58,941 bases of DNA, from positions 1-58,941 of the forward strand of contig MSHC01000041.1 in assembly GCA_001940995.1 (NCBI GenBank), in the 5' to 3' direction. The position numbers and the translations under genes are program-made. This stretch comes from Ruminococcus sp. Phil15. GTDB lineage: Bacteria; Bacillota; Clostridia; Oscillospirales; Ruminococcaceae. A model generated the notes under the pieces. It saw only the letters and a list, made by a program, of their open reading frames with translations, was not told the origin of the DNA and ran no database searches. This document shows, in pieces, positions 41,585 to 51,619 of the stretch; within the stretch, counting starts at the first letter, position 1; each line of letters begins with the position of its first letter.

Positions 41585-42139
41585 TCAAAGTTCAATATTC
41601 TGCGGTACAGGTACTTCCTCCGGCTCGTCTTTGCCGAGGAGCGCTTCCCTTTCTGTAAGAGAATACATAAGCTTTGGACTTATGATATAGCAGATTTTAT
41701 TCTCTGTCTTTCTTTGGAACATACCTGTGATATATCTCGAATACGCTTCATCGTTGAGCTGCGGCGCTTCCTGAATATCGGAAACGAGTGTATCACGAAA
41801 CCTTTTTACGGCGTCAACGATAATGCCTATTCTTTTTTCTCCGTCGTATGTAACGACAAGGCAGCTGCGCTCATAGTCGGTTGTCGGGGCATATCCGAAG
41901 CGGGCTCTTGCGTCGATTGCCGGTACGGCGTACTCTCCTACCTGGACAACTCCGGGGGCATACTTCGGAAACTCAGGCACCGGCGTCAATACCTTTATTC
42001 TTGATATCTCGACTATTTCCTCAAACGGGATCGCAAAGTCCTTTCCGTCTACAAGCGTCATAAGCATTTGTCTTGTTACGGCGGTCTCCTGCTTTTCCTC
42101 GTGCTCGTCATAGTCCTTATAGTTATTAGAAATGTTCAT
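41585..42139 (-). CDS. second CheW-domain coupling protein (184 aa)
   Basis: CheW fold (about residues 22-165) that links receptors to CheA. Core features are LVDGKDFAIPFEEIVEI, PEFPKYAPGVVQVGEYAVPAID and GIIVDAVKRF. It has an acidic N-terminal extension of about 20 residues and a charged C-terminal tail. There is no receiver domain, so it is not CheV. It ends the operon, 15 bases after cheB. Two CheW-like proteins in one operon may serve different receptor sets. Confidence 0.85.
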   Translation of the reverse strand: MNISNNYKDYDEHEEKQETAVTRQMLMTLVDGKDFAIPFEEIVEISRIKVLTPVPEFPKYAPGVVQVGEYAVPAIDARARFGYAPTTDYERSCLVVTYDGEKRIGIIVDAVKRFRDTLVSDIQEAPQLNDEAYSRYITGMFQRKTENKICYIISPKLMYSLTEREALLGKDEPEEVPVPQNIEL

Positions 42140-42154
42140 ATTACTTTTCCTTTA

Positions 42155-43177
42155 TTATTTTGAAAGAATATCCTGACCTATTTTCTGAAGCGGCAGCTGC
42201 CTTACGACCGCACCGTTTTCAAAGGCGACAAGCGGCATACCGTATACTACGCTTGTATCTTTATCCTGACCTACCGTATATCCGCCGTAATCTCTTATCA
42301 GGCGCAGACCCTTTGCTCCGTCGCTTCCCATACCTGTGAGGATTACGCCTATGGCGTTTTCTCCCGCGCAGTTTGCGACGCTTTCAAACATAACGTCAAC
42401 TGACGGACAGTGTCCCGATACCTTTTCGCCCATAAGGGAGGTTATGTAATAGCCTTTATCGTCCTTATAGACTCTCATGTGACGGCTGCCTGCGGCGATT
42501 GTTACGCTGCCGTTTTTAAGGTACATACCGTTTCTTGCTTCCTCGATATCAAGCTCAGGAAACTGCTGACGCAGTCTTTGGGCATAGATGGAAGTAAAGC
42601 TTTCCGGCATATGGACTACTACGACGGCAGGCGGCGAATTTCTTGTAAAATCTTTAAGAATTTCGGAAACCGCTTCCGTTGCGCCTGTTGAACCTCCTAT
42701 TGCGATAAGTCTTTCGGATTTATCGGCAGACTGTTCATTTGACTGCTTTACCACCTTATAGACGGTATTTCCCGAACGGACGGTTTGTGCTGTGCTTGCA
42801 ACCTTTACACGCAGGTTAAGCTCCTGTGCGAAGGCGTTAAGCTCCTCGGTACTTGTTATAAGCGGTTTTCTTACATAGTCGACTGCTCCGGCTTCGACTG
42901 CGGCGAAGGCGTTTATCGGTGTTGACGAGCATATTACGACCGGTATAGGAAACTGCGGAATCAGCTTTTCGAGGAATGTAATGCCGTTCATTTTCGGCAT
43001 TTCTATATCAAGCACCATAACGTCCGGCTTGTACTCTAAAAGCTTGTCCCTTGCTTCATAGGGGTCGCCTGCTGTTGCGACAATTTCTATTCTTTCGTCG
43101 TGACTCATAAGCTTTGCCGCAACCTCACGGAAAAGCGGAGAGTCGTCAACGACGAGTACTCGTATTCTGTTTCTCAT
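42155..43177 (-). CDS. cheB: chemotaxis methylesterase/deamidase CheB
   Basis: Response-regulator methylesterase of 340 residues that removes methyl groups from receptor glutamates. The receiver domain has the acid pair Asp11/Asp12 and phospho-Asp57 in VMVLDIEMPKMNG, with Lys in RKPL. The catalytic domain has the triad Ser163 (IGGSTGATEA), His189 (VVHMPESFT) and Asp286 (GMGSDGAKGL). Complete and normal length. It pairs with cheR, 30 bases upstream. Confidence 0.95.
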   Translation of the reverse strand: MRNRIRVLVVDDSPLFREVAAKLMSHDERIEIVATAGDPYEARDKLLEYKPDVMVLDIEMPKMNGITFLEKLIPQFPIPVVICSSTPINAFAAVEAGAVDYVRKPLITSTEELNAFAQELNLRVKVASTAQTVRSGNTVYKVVKQSNEQSADKSERLIAIGGSTGATEAVSEILKDFTRNSPPAVVVVHMPESFTSIYAQRLRQQFPELDIEEARNGMYLKNGSVTIAAGSRHMRVYKDDKGYYITSLMGEKVSGHCPSVDVMFESVANCAGENAIGVILTGMGSDGAKGLRLIRDYGGYTVGQDKDTSVVYGMPLVAFENGAVVRQLPLQKIGQDILSK

Positions 43178-43207
43178 ATCTGTAAAGACTTCTCCTCCTA
43201 ATCACAA

Positions 43208-44008
43208 TTATGGTTTACGGTAAATTGCGGGAACTACCTTATCGAATTTATTATTTGAGATAAGCTCCGTGTGTCCGATATAGAGATATCCGTCGTGGTT
43301 CATATTATCATAGAAACGCTGACAGAGATGCTCTCTTGTAGGTTCGTCAAAATAAATCATAACGTTTCGGCAGAGTATCAGATCAAAGGTTTTCTTAAAG
43401 GCGATAGGCTCCATGAGGTTATGATATCGGAAAACTACCTCCTGACGTATCTTAGGCACTACCTGATATGTTCCGTCTGAGAGTCTTGTGAAATACTTTT
43501 TCTGCCACTGCTCGGGCAGTTCCTTTATTGACTCGGCGGAATAGACTCCTCTCTTAGCTTTTTCCAAGGCATTGAGAGAAATATCGGTTGCGAGTATCTT
43601 ACAATCCCACGCAGATTTACGGAAGCCGAAATAATCGTCTATACACATAGCGACGTTATACGGCTCGTTGCCGAACGAGCAGCCTGCGCTCCATATACAA
43701 AGCTGGTGAGAGAGATTTTCCTTTTCCTTTTTAGGCAGTACATATTTAACAAGATGTTCAAAATGCTGAGCCTCTCGGTTAAAATAGGTGTGGTTTGTAG
43801 TAAGGCGGTTGATTATATTGGCGACGAGCGCACCGCTTTTATCTGCAAATGCTGCATCAAGGAAATGAGTAAAATCCTCATAACCGCTTTTAGCGACATA
43901 ATAGGCAAGTCTTGATTCTACAAGCTGCTGTTTATTTATGAGGTCGATTCCGAATTTCTGTTTTATAAAGCTTGTCAGTCTTACGAAGTCTTCGCTGTTG
44001 ACTACCAA
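43208..44008 (-). CDS. cheR: chemoreceptor methyltransferase CheR
   Basis: S-adenosylmethionine-dependent methyltransferase of 266 residues that adds methyl groups to receptors. An all-alpha N-terminal domain (1-75) is followed by the catalytic domain with RLTTNHTYFNRE, the SAM loop WSAGCSFGNEPY, ILATDISLNAL and FDLILCRNVMIYFD. The SAM loop differs from the usual CSTGEEPY at two positions (Phe and Asn). The start follows a GGGGGAAAT site. A hairpin of unknown effect lies between it and cheW. Confidence 0.94.
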   Translation of the reverse strand: MVVNSEDFVRLTSFIKQKFGIDLINKQQLVESRLAYYVAKSGYEDFTHFLDAAFADKSGALVANIINRLTTNHTYFNREAQHFEHLVKYVLPKKEKENLSHQLCIWSAGCSFGNEPYNVAMCIDDYFGFRKSAWDCKILATDISLNALEKAKRGVYSAESIKELPEQWQKKYFTRLSDGTYQVVPKIRQEVVFRYHNLMEPIAFKKTFDLILCRNVMIYFDEPTREHLCQRFYDNMNHDGYLYIGHTELISNNKFDKVVPAIYRKP

Positions 44009-44077
44009 AATTATTTCCCCCTTTTTCTACGGGCAGATTTGGATAAAGGCGGCTCTGCACAAAAGCTGCCTTAACGC

Positions 44078-44506
44078 TTACGCCTCAGTTATTTCGTCAA
44101 GATTTATTTTTTTTAGGAAATTTCCTTCCTCGGTTGTGACGATTGAGGATATAAAGCTTCTCGCATTGACGTTAGGACAGACCTGCTGTTCGGTAACGTC
44201 TATAACGTCTCCGACACGCTTTACCATAAGTCCTGCTGACTGTCCTCTTACCGAAAAGACTATGATGCAGCTGTGGTCGTCGTATTCCTCTCCCACGACT
44301 CCCAAACGGAGCGCCAAATCAGCGATAGGCACAACCTTACCTCTGAGGTTAATGACTCCGAGGATATACTCGGGCAGAAGCGGAATATACGTTATTGCAG
44401 GGATTTTTATGATATCCGTAACGCTTGAGATATCTGCGCAATACTGCTCCCCGCCTACAAAGAATGTCAGGAGTCTTATTCTTTCGGCGGTGTTATCGTT
44501 TGCCAT
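44078..44506 (-). CDS. cheW: chemotaxis coupling protein CheW
   Basis: Single CheW domain of 142 residues: LLTFFVGGEQYCADISSV, YILGVINLRGKVVPIADL and GLMVKRVGDVIDV are the family landmarks. It docks CheA to receptors. It starts 19 bases after cheA with AAAGGAG, in the same operon. Confidence 0.94.
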   Translation of the reverse strand: MANDNTAERIRLLTFFVGGEQYCADISSVTDIIKIPAITYIPLLPEYILGVINLRGKVVPIADLALRLGVVGEEYDDHSCIIVFSVRGQSAGLMVKRVGDVIDVTEQQVCPNVNARSFISSIVTTEEGNFLKKINLDEITEA

Positions 44507-44525
44507 AATATACCGACTCCTTTCA

Positions 44526-46568
44526 TCAGCTTCCGAAGATATTTGTGATTATTGCTTTTACGTCTGCGATAAGGGTAATGCTGCCGTCTGCTAATATAGA
44601 ACAGCCGGAGAGTCCGTTTTCTGCGATATTATACTGTGTGAGTAGCGGCGAAAACGGCTTTACTACTATCTGCTGTTCGCCAACAAGCCTATCTGCAAAG
44701 AGGCAGGCACGCATATGGCTGTCCTCACAAAACAGCATAATTCCCTCGGTAAGCTCCGTAACCTCGGTCGGAATTTTGAAATACTCTGAGAGTCTGATTA
44801 CGGGATAGCATCTGTTTCTTATCATAACAAGCTCCGTGCCCTCCGTATCTCGTACAAGAGTTTCAGGCTTTAGCTTGAATATTTCCTTGACGGAAGAAAT
44901 CGGCACTGAAAGCTCGGTATTTCCTACTGCAAGCTGCATAACGTCCGTGATAGAAAGCGAAAGAGGAATTCTGATTATAAACTTGCTTCCCACGCCAAGA
45001 TCCGACTCGACTACCAGCTTTCCGCCCACCTTTTCAATATTCTGGCAGACAACGTCCATGCCGACTCCTCTGCCCGAATACTCGGTTACCTTATCGTTCG
45101 TGGAAAATCCAGCTTTCATAATGAGGGACAGGGCTTCCTGCTTTGTATACTCATTTTCGGGCTTACGGAGTATTCCCTTTTTCTTGGCTTTTTCAAGGAT
45201 TTTGAGATGGTCCATACCTGCTCCGTTATCCTCGACGGTAATAACTACCTCACCGGACTCGTTCTCAGCACGGAGCGTAACTGTCGGTTTTTCGGTTTTT
45301 CCGTTCCTTGCTCTTACGTCAGGCTCCTCTATACCGTGGTCTACGGCGTTTCTTACAAGGTGCATAAGAGGATCGTTGAGGATATCCACAACCGATTTAT
45401 CCACCTCGGTTTCCTGTCCGACGAATACCAGCTCTACATTTTTCTTGAGCTTCTGGTTCATATCTCTTACGACACGGCTCATCTTTGTAAAGGCATTTGA
45501 AACGGGCACCATTCGTATCGACATTACAACGTCCTGAAGTTCGTCCGTCAGCTTCTTCAGATTTCTGGCAGAAGCATTGAAACGCTCAAGGCTTCCCTCA
45601 AGCGCCTTTAGGTCGGGACTTGATGTAACGGAAGATTCTGTGATAACAATTTCGCCCACCAGGTCTAGGAGTGCGTCAAGCTTTGAAAGCTTTACGGAAA
45701 TTATACTGCTCTTGTCAGCCGAATGAGAGGATTTCTGCTCTTTTTTTGAAGCGTCGGCAGGCCTTTGTTCCTCCTGACTCTTTTCCTGTTCCTTTGGCTG
45801 CTCGGCAGGTTTTTCCTCAGCGGCGGCCTGCGGAGCCTTATTTTCATACCACTCGGCGGAAACGACGTCCATTGCGACCTTTGCGATTGACTGCACGGCG
45901 TTCTTATCGTCACATATAAGTTTTATGTACAAGCCGTTCTGCGTGATTATATCGTTTGCGTTATCGGCGTCAAGGTCGGCAGGAATTGTCCTTGTTACCT
46001 CGCAGACAGAGCCTAACGAACGCAGAAGAAGCATCGCTCTTACCGACGGCATAAAGCAGGTATCGCTGTATTTAACGTGTAAAGCCAATACCTCGTCGCT
46101 CTCGCCTTCCTCAAAAACATTTTCCTTAGGGAGCGACGCCTTTGCAGACTCGGTTGATAATTTCATAACGTCTGCGTAGGCTCTGATTTTTGCAATCTGC
46201 TGTGTGAAATCGGTAAGCTCGGCAGAATCGTCCGTTATGACGTCAATTTCATTTTTAAGGCTGTCGGAAGCGTCAAAAACCAGTCCAAAAAGTATTTCCT
46301 TATCGTATGGCGTTTCCGGCTTATCACGAAGAATAGAGAACAGGTCCTCTACTGCGTGGGAGAGCTTTTGCATATTTGCAAGACCCATCATAGACGACGA
46401 GCCTTTGATTGTGTGCATTATTCGAAATATTTCGGCAATATCGTCAGGCAGTATGCTGTCGGCCTTTTCGGTACGCATAAGAATTTCATCGAGCTGTTCC
46501 AAAAGCTGATTTTCCTCAAATATATAGGTATCGAGCATCGACTCCATGCCTTCGTCAAATTTTGCCAT
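44526..46568 (-). CDS. cheA: chemotaxis histidine kinase CheA
   Basis: Sensor kinase of 680 residues. The P1 phosphotransfer domain has His52 in RIMHTIKGSSSMMG. P2 (about 155-245) is a small CheY/CheB-docking domain. A Glu/Gln/Pro-rich linker (248-290) follows. P3 dimerisation is about 290-350. P4 kinase has HLVRNAVDHGIEEP (N box), VEDNGAGMD (G1) and YSGRGVGMDVV. P5 (about 540-680) is the CheW-like regulatory domain. First gene of the cheA-cheW-cheR-cheB-cheW2 operon. No cheY, cheC/D, receptor or flagellar gene is in the window. Confidence 0.95.
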   Translation of the reverse strand: MAKFDEGMESMLDTYIFEENQLLEQLDEILMRTEKADSILPDDIAEIFRIMHTIKGSSSMMGLANMQKLSHAVEDLFSILRDKPETPYDKEILFGLVFDASDSLKNEIDVITDDSAELTDFTQQIAKIRAYADVMKLSTESAKASLPKENVFEEGESDEVLALHVKYSDTCFMPSVRAMLLLRSLGSVCEVTRTIPADLDADNANDIITQNGLYIKLICDDKNAVQSIAKVAMDVVSAEWYENKAPQAAAEEKPAEQPKEQEKSQEEQRPADASKKEQKSSHSADKSSIISVKLSKLDALLDLVGEIVITESSVTSSPDLKALEGSLERFNASARNLKKLTDELQDVVMSIRMVPVSNAFTKMSRVVRDMNQKLKKNVELVFVGQETEVDKSVVDILNDPLMHLVRNAVDHGIEEPDVRARNGKTEKPTVTLRAENESGEVVITVEDNGAGMDHLKILEKAKKKGILRKPENEYTKQEALSLIMKAGFSTNDKVTEYSGRGVGMDVVCQNIEKVGGKLVVESDLGVGSKFIIRIPLSLSITDVMQLAVGNTELSVPISSVKEIFKLKPETLVRDTEGTELVMIRNRCYPVIRLSEYFKIPTEVTELTEGIMLFCEDSHMRACLFADRLVGEQQIVVKPFSPLLTQYNIAENGLSGCSILADGSITLIADVKAIITNIFGS

Positions 46569-46660
46569 TCAAATCACCTCTGCATAAAGCTCTGAGCTTT
46601 TTGGCGTTGCAATGCTCAGAAGCAGAATTAAACGTGTTTCGGATACACCTATCCTTCTTT

Positions 46661-46793
46661 TATTATATCACAAAAATCAGAGTCTTTGTGATATAATCGT
46701 CCGATACGCAGGGAGCAAATCTTTGATTTGCGTATCTGCGAGGACATAAAATTATAATAAACGCTCTGCGTTTATTATAACACAAAACGTCCT
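46661..46793. repeat. dispersed multi-hairpin element, copy 1
   Basis: Three nested inverted repeats: ATTATATCACAAA/TTTGTGATATAAT (about 46662-46697), ATACGCAG/CTGCGTAT-like arms (about 46705-46740), and TTATAATAAACGC/GCGTTTATTATAA (about 46752-46780) inside AGGAC/GTCCT. The 84 bases from 46701 match 56945-57028 at roughly three quarters identity by eye, same orientation. Noncoding; it lies between divergent cheA and the carboxypeptidase gene. Confidence 0.7.
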
Positions 46794-46864
46794 TGTATTA
46801 CAATGTGCAAAAGCATAATATTTAGCGGTCTTTGTTTGGGCAAAATGACGTAAATCGAGCCTTG

Positions 46865-46893
46865 TTGACAAGAATAACGTAATGCTGTATAAT
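46865..46893 (+). promoter_or_regulatory. promoter of the D,D-carboxypeptidase gene
   Basis: TTGACA (46865-46870), 17-base spacer, TATAAT (46888-46893). Confidence 0.9.
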
Positions 46894-46931
46894 TATACTT
46901 GTATTTTAAAATCGGAACGGACTGATATATA

Positions 46932-47873
46932 ATGAAAAGACTTAACAGAGAAGGCGCACTCAAAATTGCATCTGTATGCGCCGTACTGCTGCTTGCTGTA
47001 ATAATTGCTTTAAATATAGTTATCGGACAGGAAGAGCCTGCGGCAAAGGCTGTGCTTCACGAAACGGGAATAGTTTACTCGCCCCGTGACGGACTGAATA
47101 CAAAGGCAATGCAGGCGTTTGTATATGACGTAAATGCGGGAGAATATCTGCTGTTAAAGGGACAGGACGAAGTCGTTTATCCTGCAAGCACTACCAAGCT
47201 TCTCACTGCGCTTCTTGCTCTGGAGTATCTGTCCCCTGACGAGGTGATCGTATGCGGCGAGGAGGTAAGCTTTATCGAAAGCGGCTCGTCTATCGCGTAC
47301 ATAAAGCCCGGAATGTCGCTGACGGTAGAGATGCTGATTGAGGGAATGCTTATTCCGTCGGGCAACGACGCGGCTTATGCGATAGCTGCTGCGGCAGGCA
47401 GGAAAATTGCAGATGACGAAACGCTTTCGGCAAGAGAAGCGGTAAACAGGTTTGTAGAAGAAATGAACGCTTACGCAGATAAGATCGGACTCTGCGGCTC
47501 AAAATTCTGCTGTCCGGACGGATACTACGACAGGACGGAGCATTACTCGACAATCGAGGATATGGCGATCATTTCATCTCTTGCCTGCAAAAACGATATA
47601 ATAAAAAAATATGCAAAGATTGACGAGGCTTTTGTTGTGTACGAGAGCGGAGAGTCAAACACATGGGTGAACACCAACGTTTGCCTTGACAAAGACTCGG
47701 AATACTACTCTCCTTACATCACGGGACTCAAAACAGGCTCGCTCGACGGATACTACAACATAATCTGCACGGCAGAGAAGGAAAACGAGCTGTACATCAT
47801 CGGGATTTTCGGCTTAAAAACAAAGGAAAGCCGCTATAAGGAAGCGCAGAAGCTTGCCTCTCAACTGCTTTGA
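46932..47873 (+). CDS. D-alanyl-D-alanine carboxypeptidase (S11 family, penicillin-binding)
   Basis: Membrane-anchored low-molecular-weight PBP of 313 residues that trims the terminal D-Ala from peptidoglycan stem peptides. An uncleaved-looking signal anchor spans about residues 11-31. Active-site motifs are complete: SxxK in PASTTKLL, SxN in PSGNDAAYA and KTG in GLKTGSLDGYYN. It lacks the C-terminal beta-rich domain and amphipathic anchor of DacA, fitting an N-terminally anchored DacF-like short form. Own promoter; the start codon is 38 bases after the -10 box. Confidence 0.9.
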   Translation: MKRLNREGALKIASVCAVLLLAVIIALNIVIGQEEPAAKAVLHETGIVYSPRDGLNTKAMQAFVYDVNAGEYLLLKGQDEVVYPASTTKLLTALLALEYLSPDEVIVCGEEVSFIESGSSIAYIKPGMSLTVEMLIEGMLIPSGNDAAYAIAAAAGRKIADDETLSAREAVNRFVEEMNAYADKIGLCGSKFCCPDGYYDRTEHYSTIEDMAIISSLACKNDIIKKYAKIDEAFVVYESGESNTWVNTNVCLDKDSEYYSPYITGLKTGSLDGYYNIICTAEKENELYIIGIFGLKTKESRYKEAQKLASQLL

Positions 47874-47929
47874 TTTCCTGCATAAACTCATTTGTACATT
47901 CTAGCTTGTCAGAGGGCTTTTTTGTGTGA

Positions 47930-49516
<1,587 letters not shown>

Positions 49517-49527
49517 TCAGAAACTAC

Positions 49528-49562
49528 AAAAGCTCACTTCGGTTTGAAGTGAGCTTTTTTGA
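49528..49562. terminator. bidirectional terminator of guaB and the MFS gene
   Basis: AAGCTCACTTC and GAAGTGAGCTT with a 5-base loop, TTTT on plus and TTTTGTAG on minus. Confidence 0.88.
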
Positions 49563-49568
49563 TGCGTA

Positions 49569-50759
49569 TTATTCTGTCCTACTCTTTTTCATTCGCTTGC
49601 AGATTGCGGCGAATACTATGAGGATTATCGGGAATGCGACTCCGAACAATAGACCTGCCTTGAGGTTGTCGTCATTTGCGTCGGCTATAAGACCCACGAC
49701 CGTAGGACCTGCCGAACAACCTATATCCCCTGCTACTGCGAGCAGGGCGAACATTACCGAACCGCCACGCTTCATAGCCTTGCTTGCCGTGCTGAACACC
49801 CCCGGCCACATAATGCCGACAGAAAAACCGCATACTGCACAGCCGACAAGCGAAAGCACCGGGCTTGCGGAGAGCGACGCTATAAGGTATGAAGCTACGC
49901 AGAGAACTGCGCTTAATGAAATTGGGTTAAGAAGCTCCTTTTTGTCGCTGATTTTTGACGAAAGGACCCTTGACAGACCCATAAGAACCGAAAACATACA
50001 AGGCCCTGCTATATCTCCTACTGTCTTTGATACTTTGAGTCCGCTTTCCGCAAAGGCTGACGCCCACTGGCTCATTGCCTGCTCCGATGCGCCCGATGCG
50101 AACATAAGGACGAGAAGAACCCACAGCAGCGGTGTTTTAAGAAGCTCGAGCATTGTCATGCCCTTTTCGTCCTCGCACAGTTGGGAGATAGGAACAAGAC
50201 AAAAGAGTACTGTGTTACACACAGGGACTAATGCCCAGAAAAAGCATAGTACCGTCCAGTTATCCTTTCCGAAGAAGTGCAGAAATGCGGTAGACAGGAG
50301 TATAACTGCGACTGTTCCCCAGCAATAGAACGAATGGAGGAGGCTCATTGCGGCAGCTTTATTATCCGTCGGGCAGGCTTCGACGATGGGGCTTATCAGC
50401 ACCTCGGTTAGTCCTCCGCCTATTGCATATATACAGACGGATATTAAAATGCCAAGGTAGGAATTTCGCATAACGTTCGGAAGTATTGCAAGGCACACAA
50501 GACCCAATGCGGCGGCGACATGTGCAATGACGATAAGCTTTCGGTAGCCTATTCTGTCGGAATACTTACCTGCTATAACGTCTACTACAAGCTGTACCAA
50601 AAAGTTTATTGTGACAATAAGCGTTATTCTACCGAGCGGTATCCCTAACTCGTCACGGAAGATGAGGAAAAACAGCGGCGCTAGGTTGTTTATTATCGCC
50701 TGAGTTATATAGCCGAAATAGGCGGCGATTATTGTATGCTTATAGGTAAGGCTTTTCAT
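49569..50759 (-). CDS. major facilitator superfamily permease
   Basis: Membrane carrier of about 396 residues with 12 predicted helices. The loop between helices 2 and 3 reads GKYSDRIGYRK, the standard MFS signature; the second-half counterpart is RVLSSKISDKKE. Substrate unknown; efflux of a small molecule or sugar uptake are both possible. I choose the ATG at 50759 with AGGAG at 8 bases, rather than the one at 50777 in the upstream terminator region. Separated from the gene at 50821 by a terminator. Confidence 0.85.
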   Translation of the reverse strand: MKSLTYKHTIIAAYFGYITQAIINNLAPLFFLIFRDELGIPLGRITLIVTINFLVQLVVDVIAGKYSDRIGYRKLIVIAHVAAALGLVCLAILPNVMRNSYLGILISVCIYAIGGGLTEVLISPIVEACPTDNKAAAMSLLHSFYCWGTVAVILLSTAFLHFFGKDNWTVLCFFWALVPVCNTVLFCLVPISQLCEDEKGMTMLELLKTPLLWVLLVLMFASGASEQAMSQWASAFAESGLKVSKTVGDIAGPCMFSVLMGLSRVLSSKISDKKELLNPISLSAVLCVASYLIASLSASPVLSLVGCAVCGFSVGIMWPGVFSTASKAMKRGGSVMFALLAVAGDIGCSAGPTVVGLIADANDDNLKAGLLFGVAFPIILIVFAAICKRMKKSRTE

Positions 50760-50776
50760 AACAAATGCTCCTGACA

Positions 50777-50816
50777 TAAAAAAATGCGGTCAGTTTATAA
50801 AATAATGCTGACCGCT
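50777..50816 (-). terminator. terminator of the papain-fold gene
   Basis: Minus strand: GCGGTCAG and CTGACCGC arms with a 14-base loop, followed by ATTTTTTT. Confidence 0.85.
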
Positions 50817-50820
50817 TGTG

Positions 50821-51396
50821 TTATTTTGATTGAAGCAGAATTTTCTTGCGGAGATTAAGTCCCGCAGGCAGACTTTTGAAATCGCCCTTATAGACGAGAG
50901 TTGCGTTGTCGAGATATCTGAAATCGTCAGGCTTTACAAGTCCAAGATCCTTATGGAAAGTAGCGATTTTACATTCGCTGAGGACGTGTGCGACAAATTC
51001 GGAGCAAACGAAATGATTTTTTCTATGTACGGCAAAGCCAAATGCAAGGCCTATAAGACCAATGACGTTATAAAGATAATGCCTGCTGTCTTTTTTAAAG
51101 CACTCGATAAGCCGCTGATACTCGTTATACTGCTCAATGCTGACCTCAAAGGAATATATTTCACATGGCACCTGCTTGAACATTTCAAACACGCCAACCT
51201 TATTCTCCTCTGCAAAGCCTGCCGGAAGTGCAAAACGCTTGAATTTACGGCAAAAGCTGTAAATCTCCTGCAAATCCTCATCTGTTGAGAGAGAGGCATG
51301 GTTATATGGAGCGCCCGTAAACAGCTTTATAATTCTTGCGGGGACTGTTCCCGTTTGCGACAATATTACATATATGTATTTTCTCTTTTCAGACAT
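50821..51396 (-). CDS. YiiX-like permuted NlpC/P60 (papain-fold) protein
   Basis: Protein of 191 residues without a signal peptide. The permuted papain-like arrangement is suggested by an N-terminal His in GAPYNHASLS (about residue 32) and a later catalytic Cys in NHFVCSEFVAHVL (about 131). Such YiiX/YebB-type proteins may cleave amide or ester bonds in peptides or lipids; no activity can be assigned. The next upstream gene on this strand is aspS-hisS beyond a terminator. A short inverted repeat (ATTACGA/TCGTAAT) lies upstream. Confidence 0.75.
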   Translation of the reverse strand: MSEKRKYIYVILSQTGTVPARIIKLFTGAPYNHASLSTDEDLQEIYSFCRKFKRFALPAGFAEENKVGVFEMFKQVPCEIYSFEVSIEQYNEYQRLIECFKKDSRHYLYNVIGLIGLAFGFAVHRKNHFVCSEFVAHVLSECKIATFHKDLGLVKPDDFRYLDNATLVYKGDFKSLPAGLNLRKKILLQSK

Positions 51397-51524
51397 AGCT
51401 AACTACCCTATCAAAGCAAATTTATGTTACATTTTGTATTATTCAATACACACAACAGCGAGCAACGCCCAAACGTATTACGATGAACGTCGTAATATTT
51501 TCTCGCTTATAATAATTATACAAT

Positions 51525-51594
51525 AAAAAAGCGCCTTTGTACACTGTTTTCCGCAAAATATAGCAGTTTGAACAAAATACAAGGCACTTTTTTG
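51525..51594. terminator. long-loop terminator after aspS
   Basis: AAAAAAGCGCCTTTGTA (51525-51541) and TACAAGGCACTTTTTT (51578-51593) form an imperfect stem around a 36-base loop, with T-runs on both strands. It ends the hisS-aspS operon. Confidence 0.7.
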
Positions 51595-51619
51595 TATACA
51601 TAAAATAGTTAATCAAAGG

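Noticed and set aside
44020..44077. Hairpin between cheR and cheW as a terminator
   Set aside because: The arms AAGGCAGC/GCCGCCTT are imperfect with a long loop and the T-run is missing; cheW and cheR are probably still co-transcribed.
44836..45537. Plus-strand 233-codon open frame inside cheA
   Set aside because: Shadow of the cheA kinase domain; composition is Ser/Thr-rich as expected from reverse reading.
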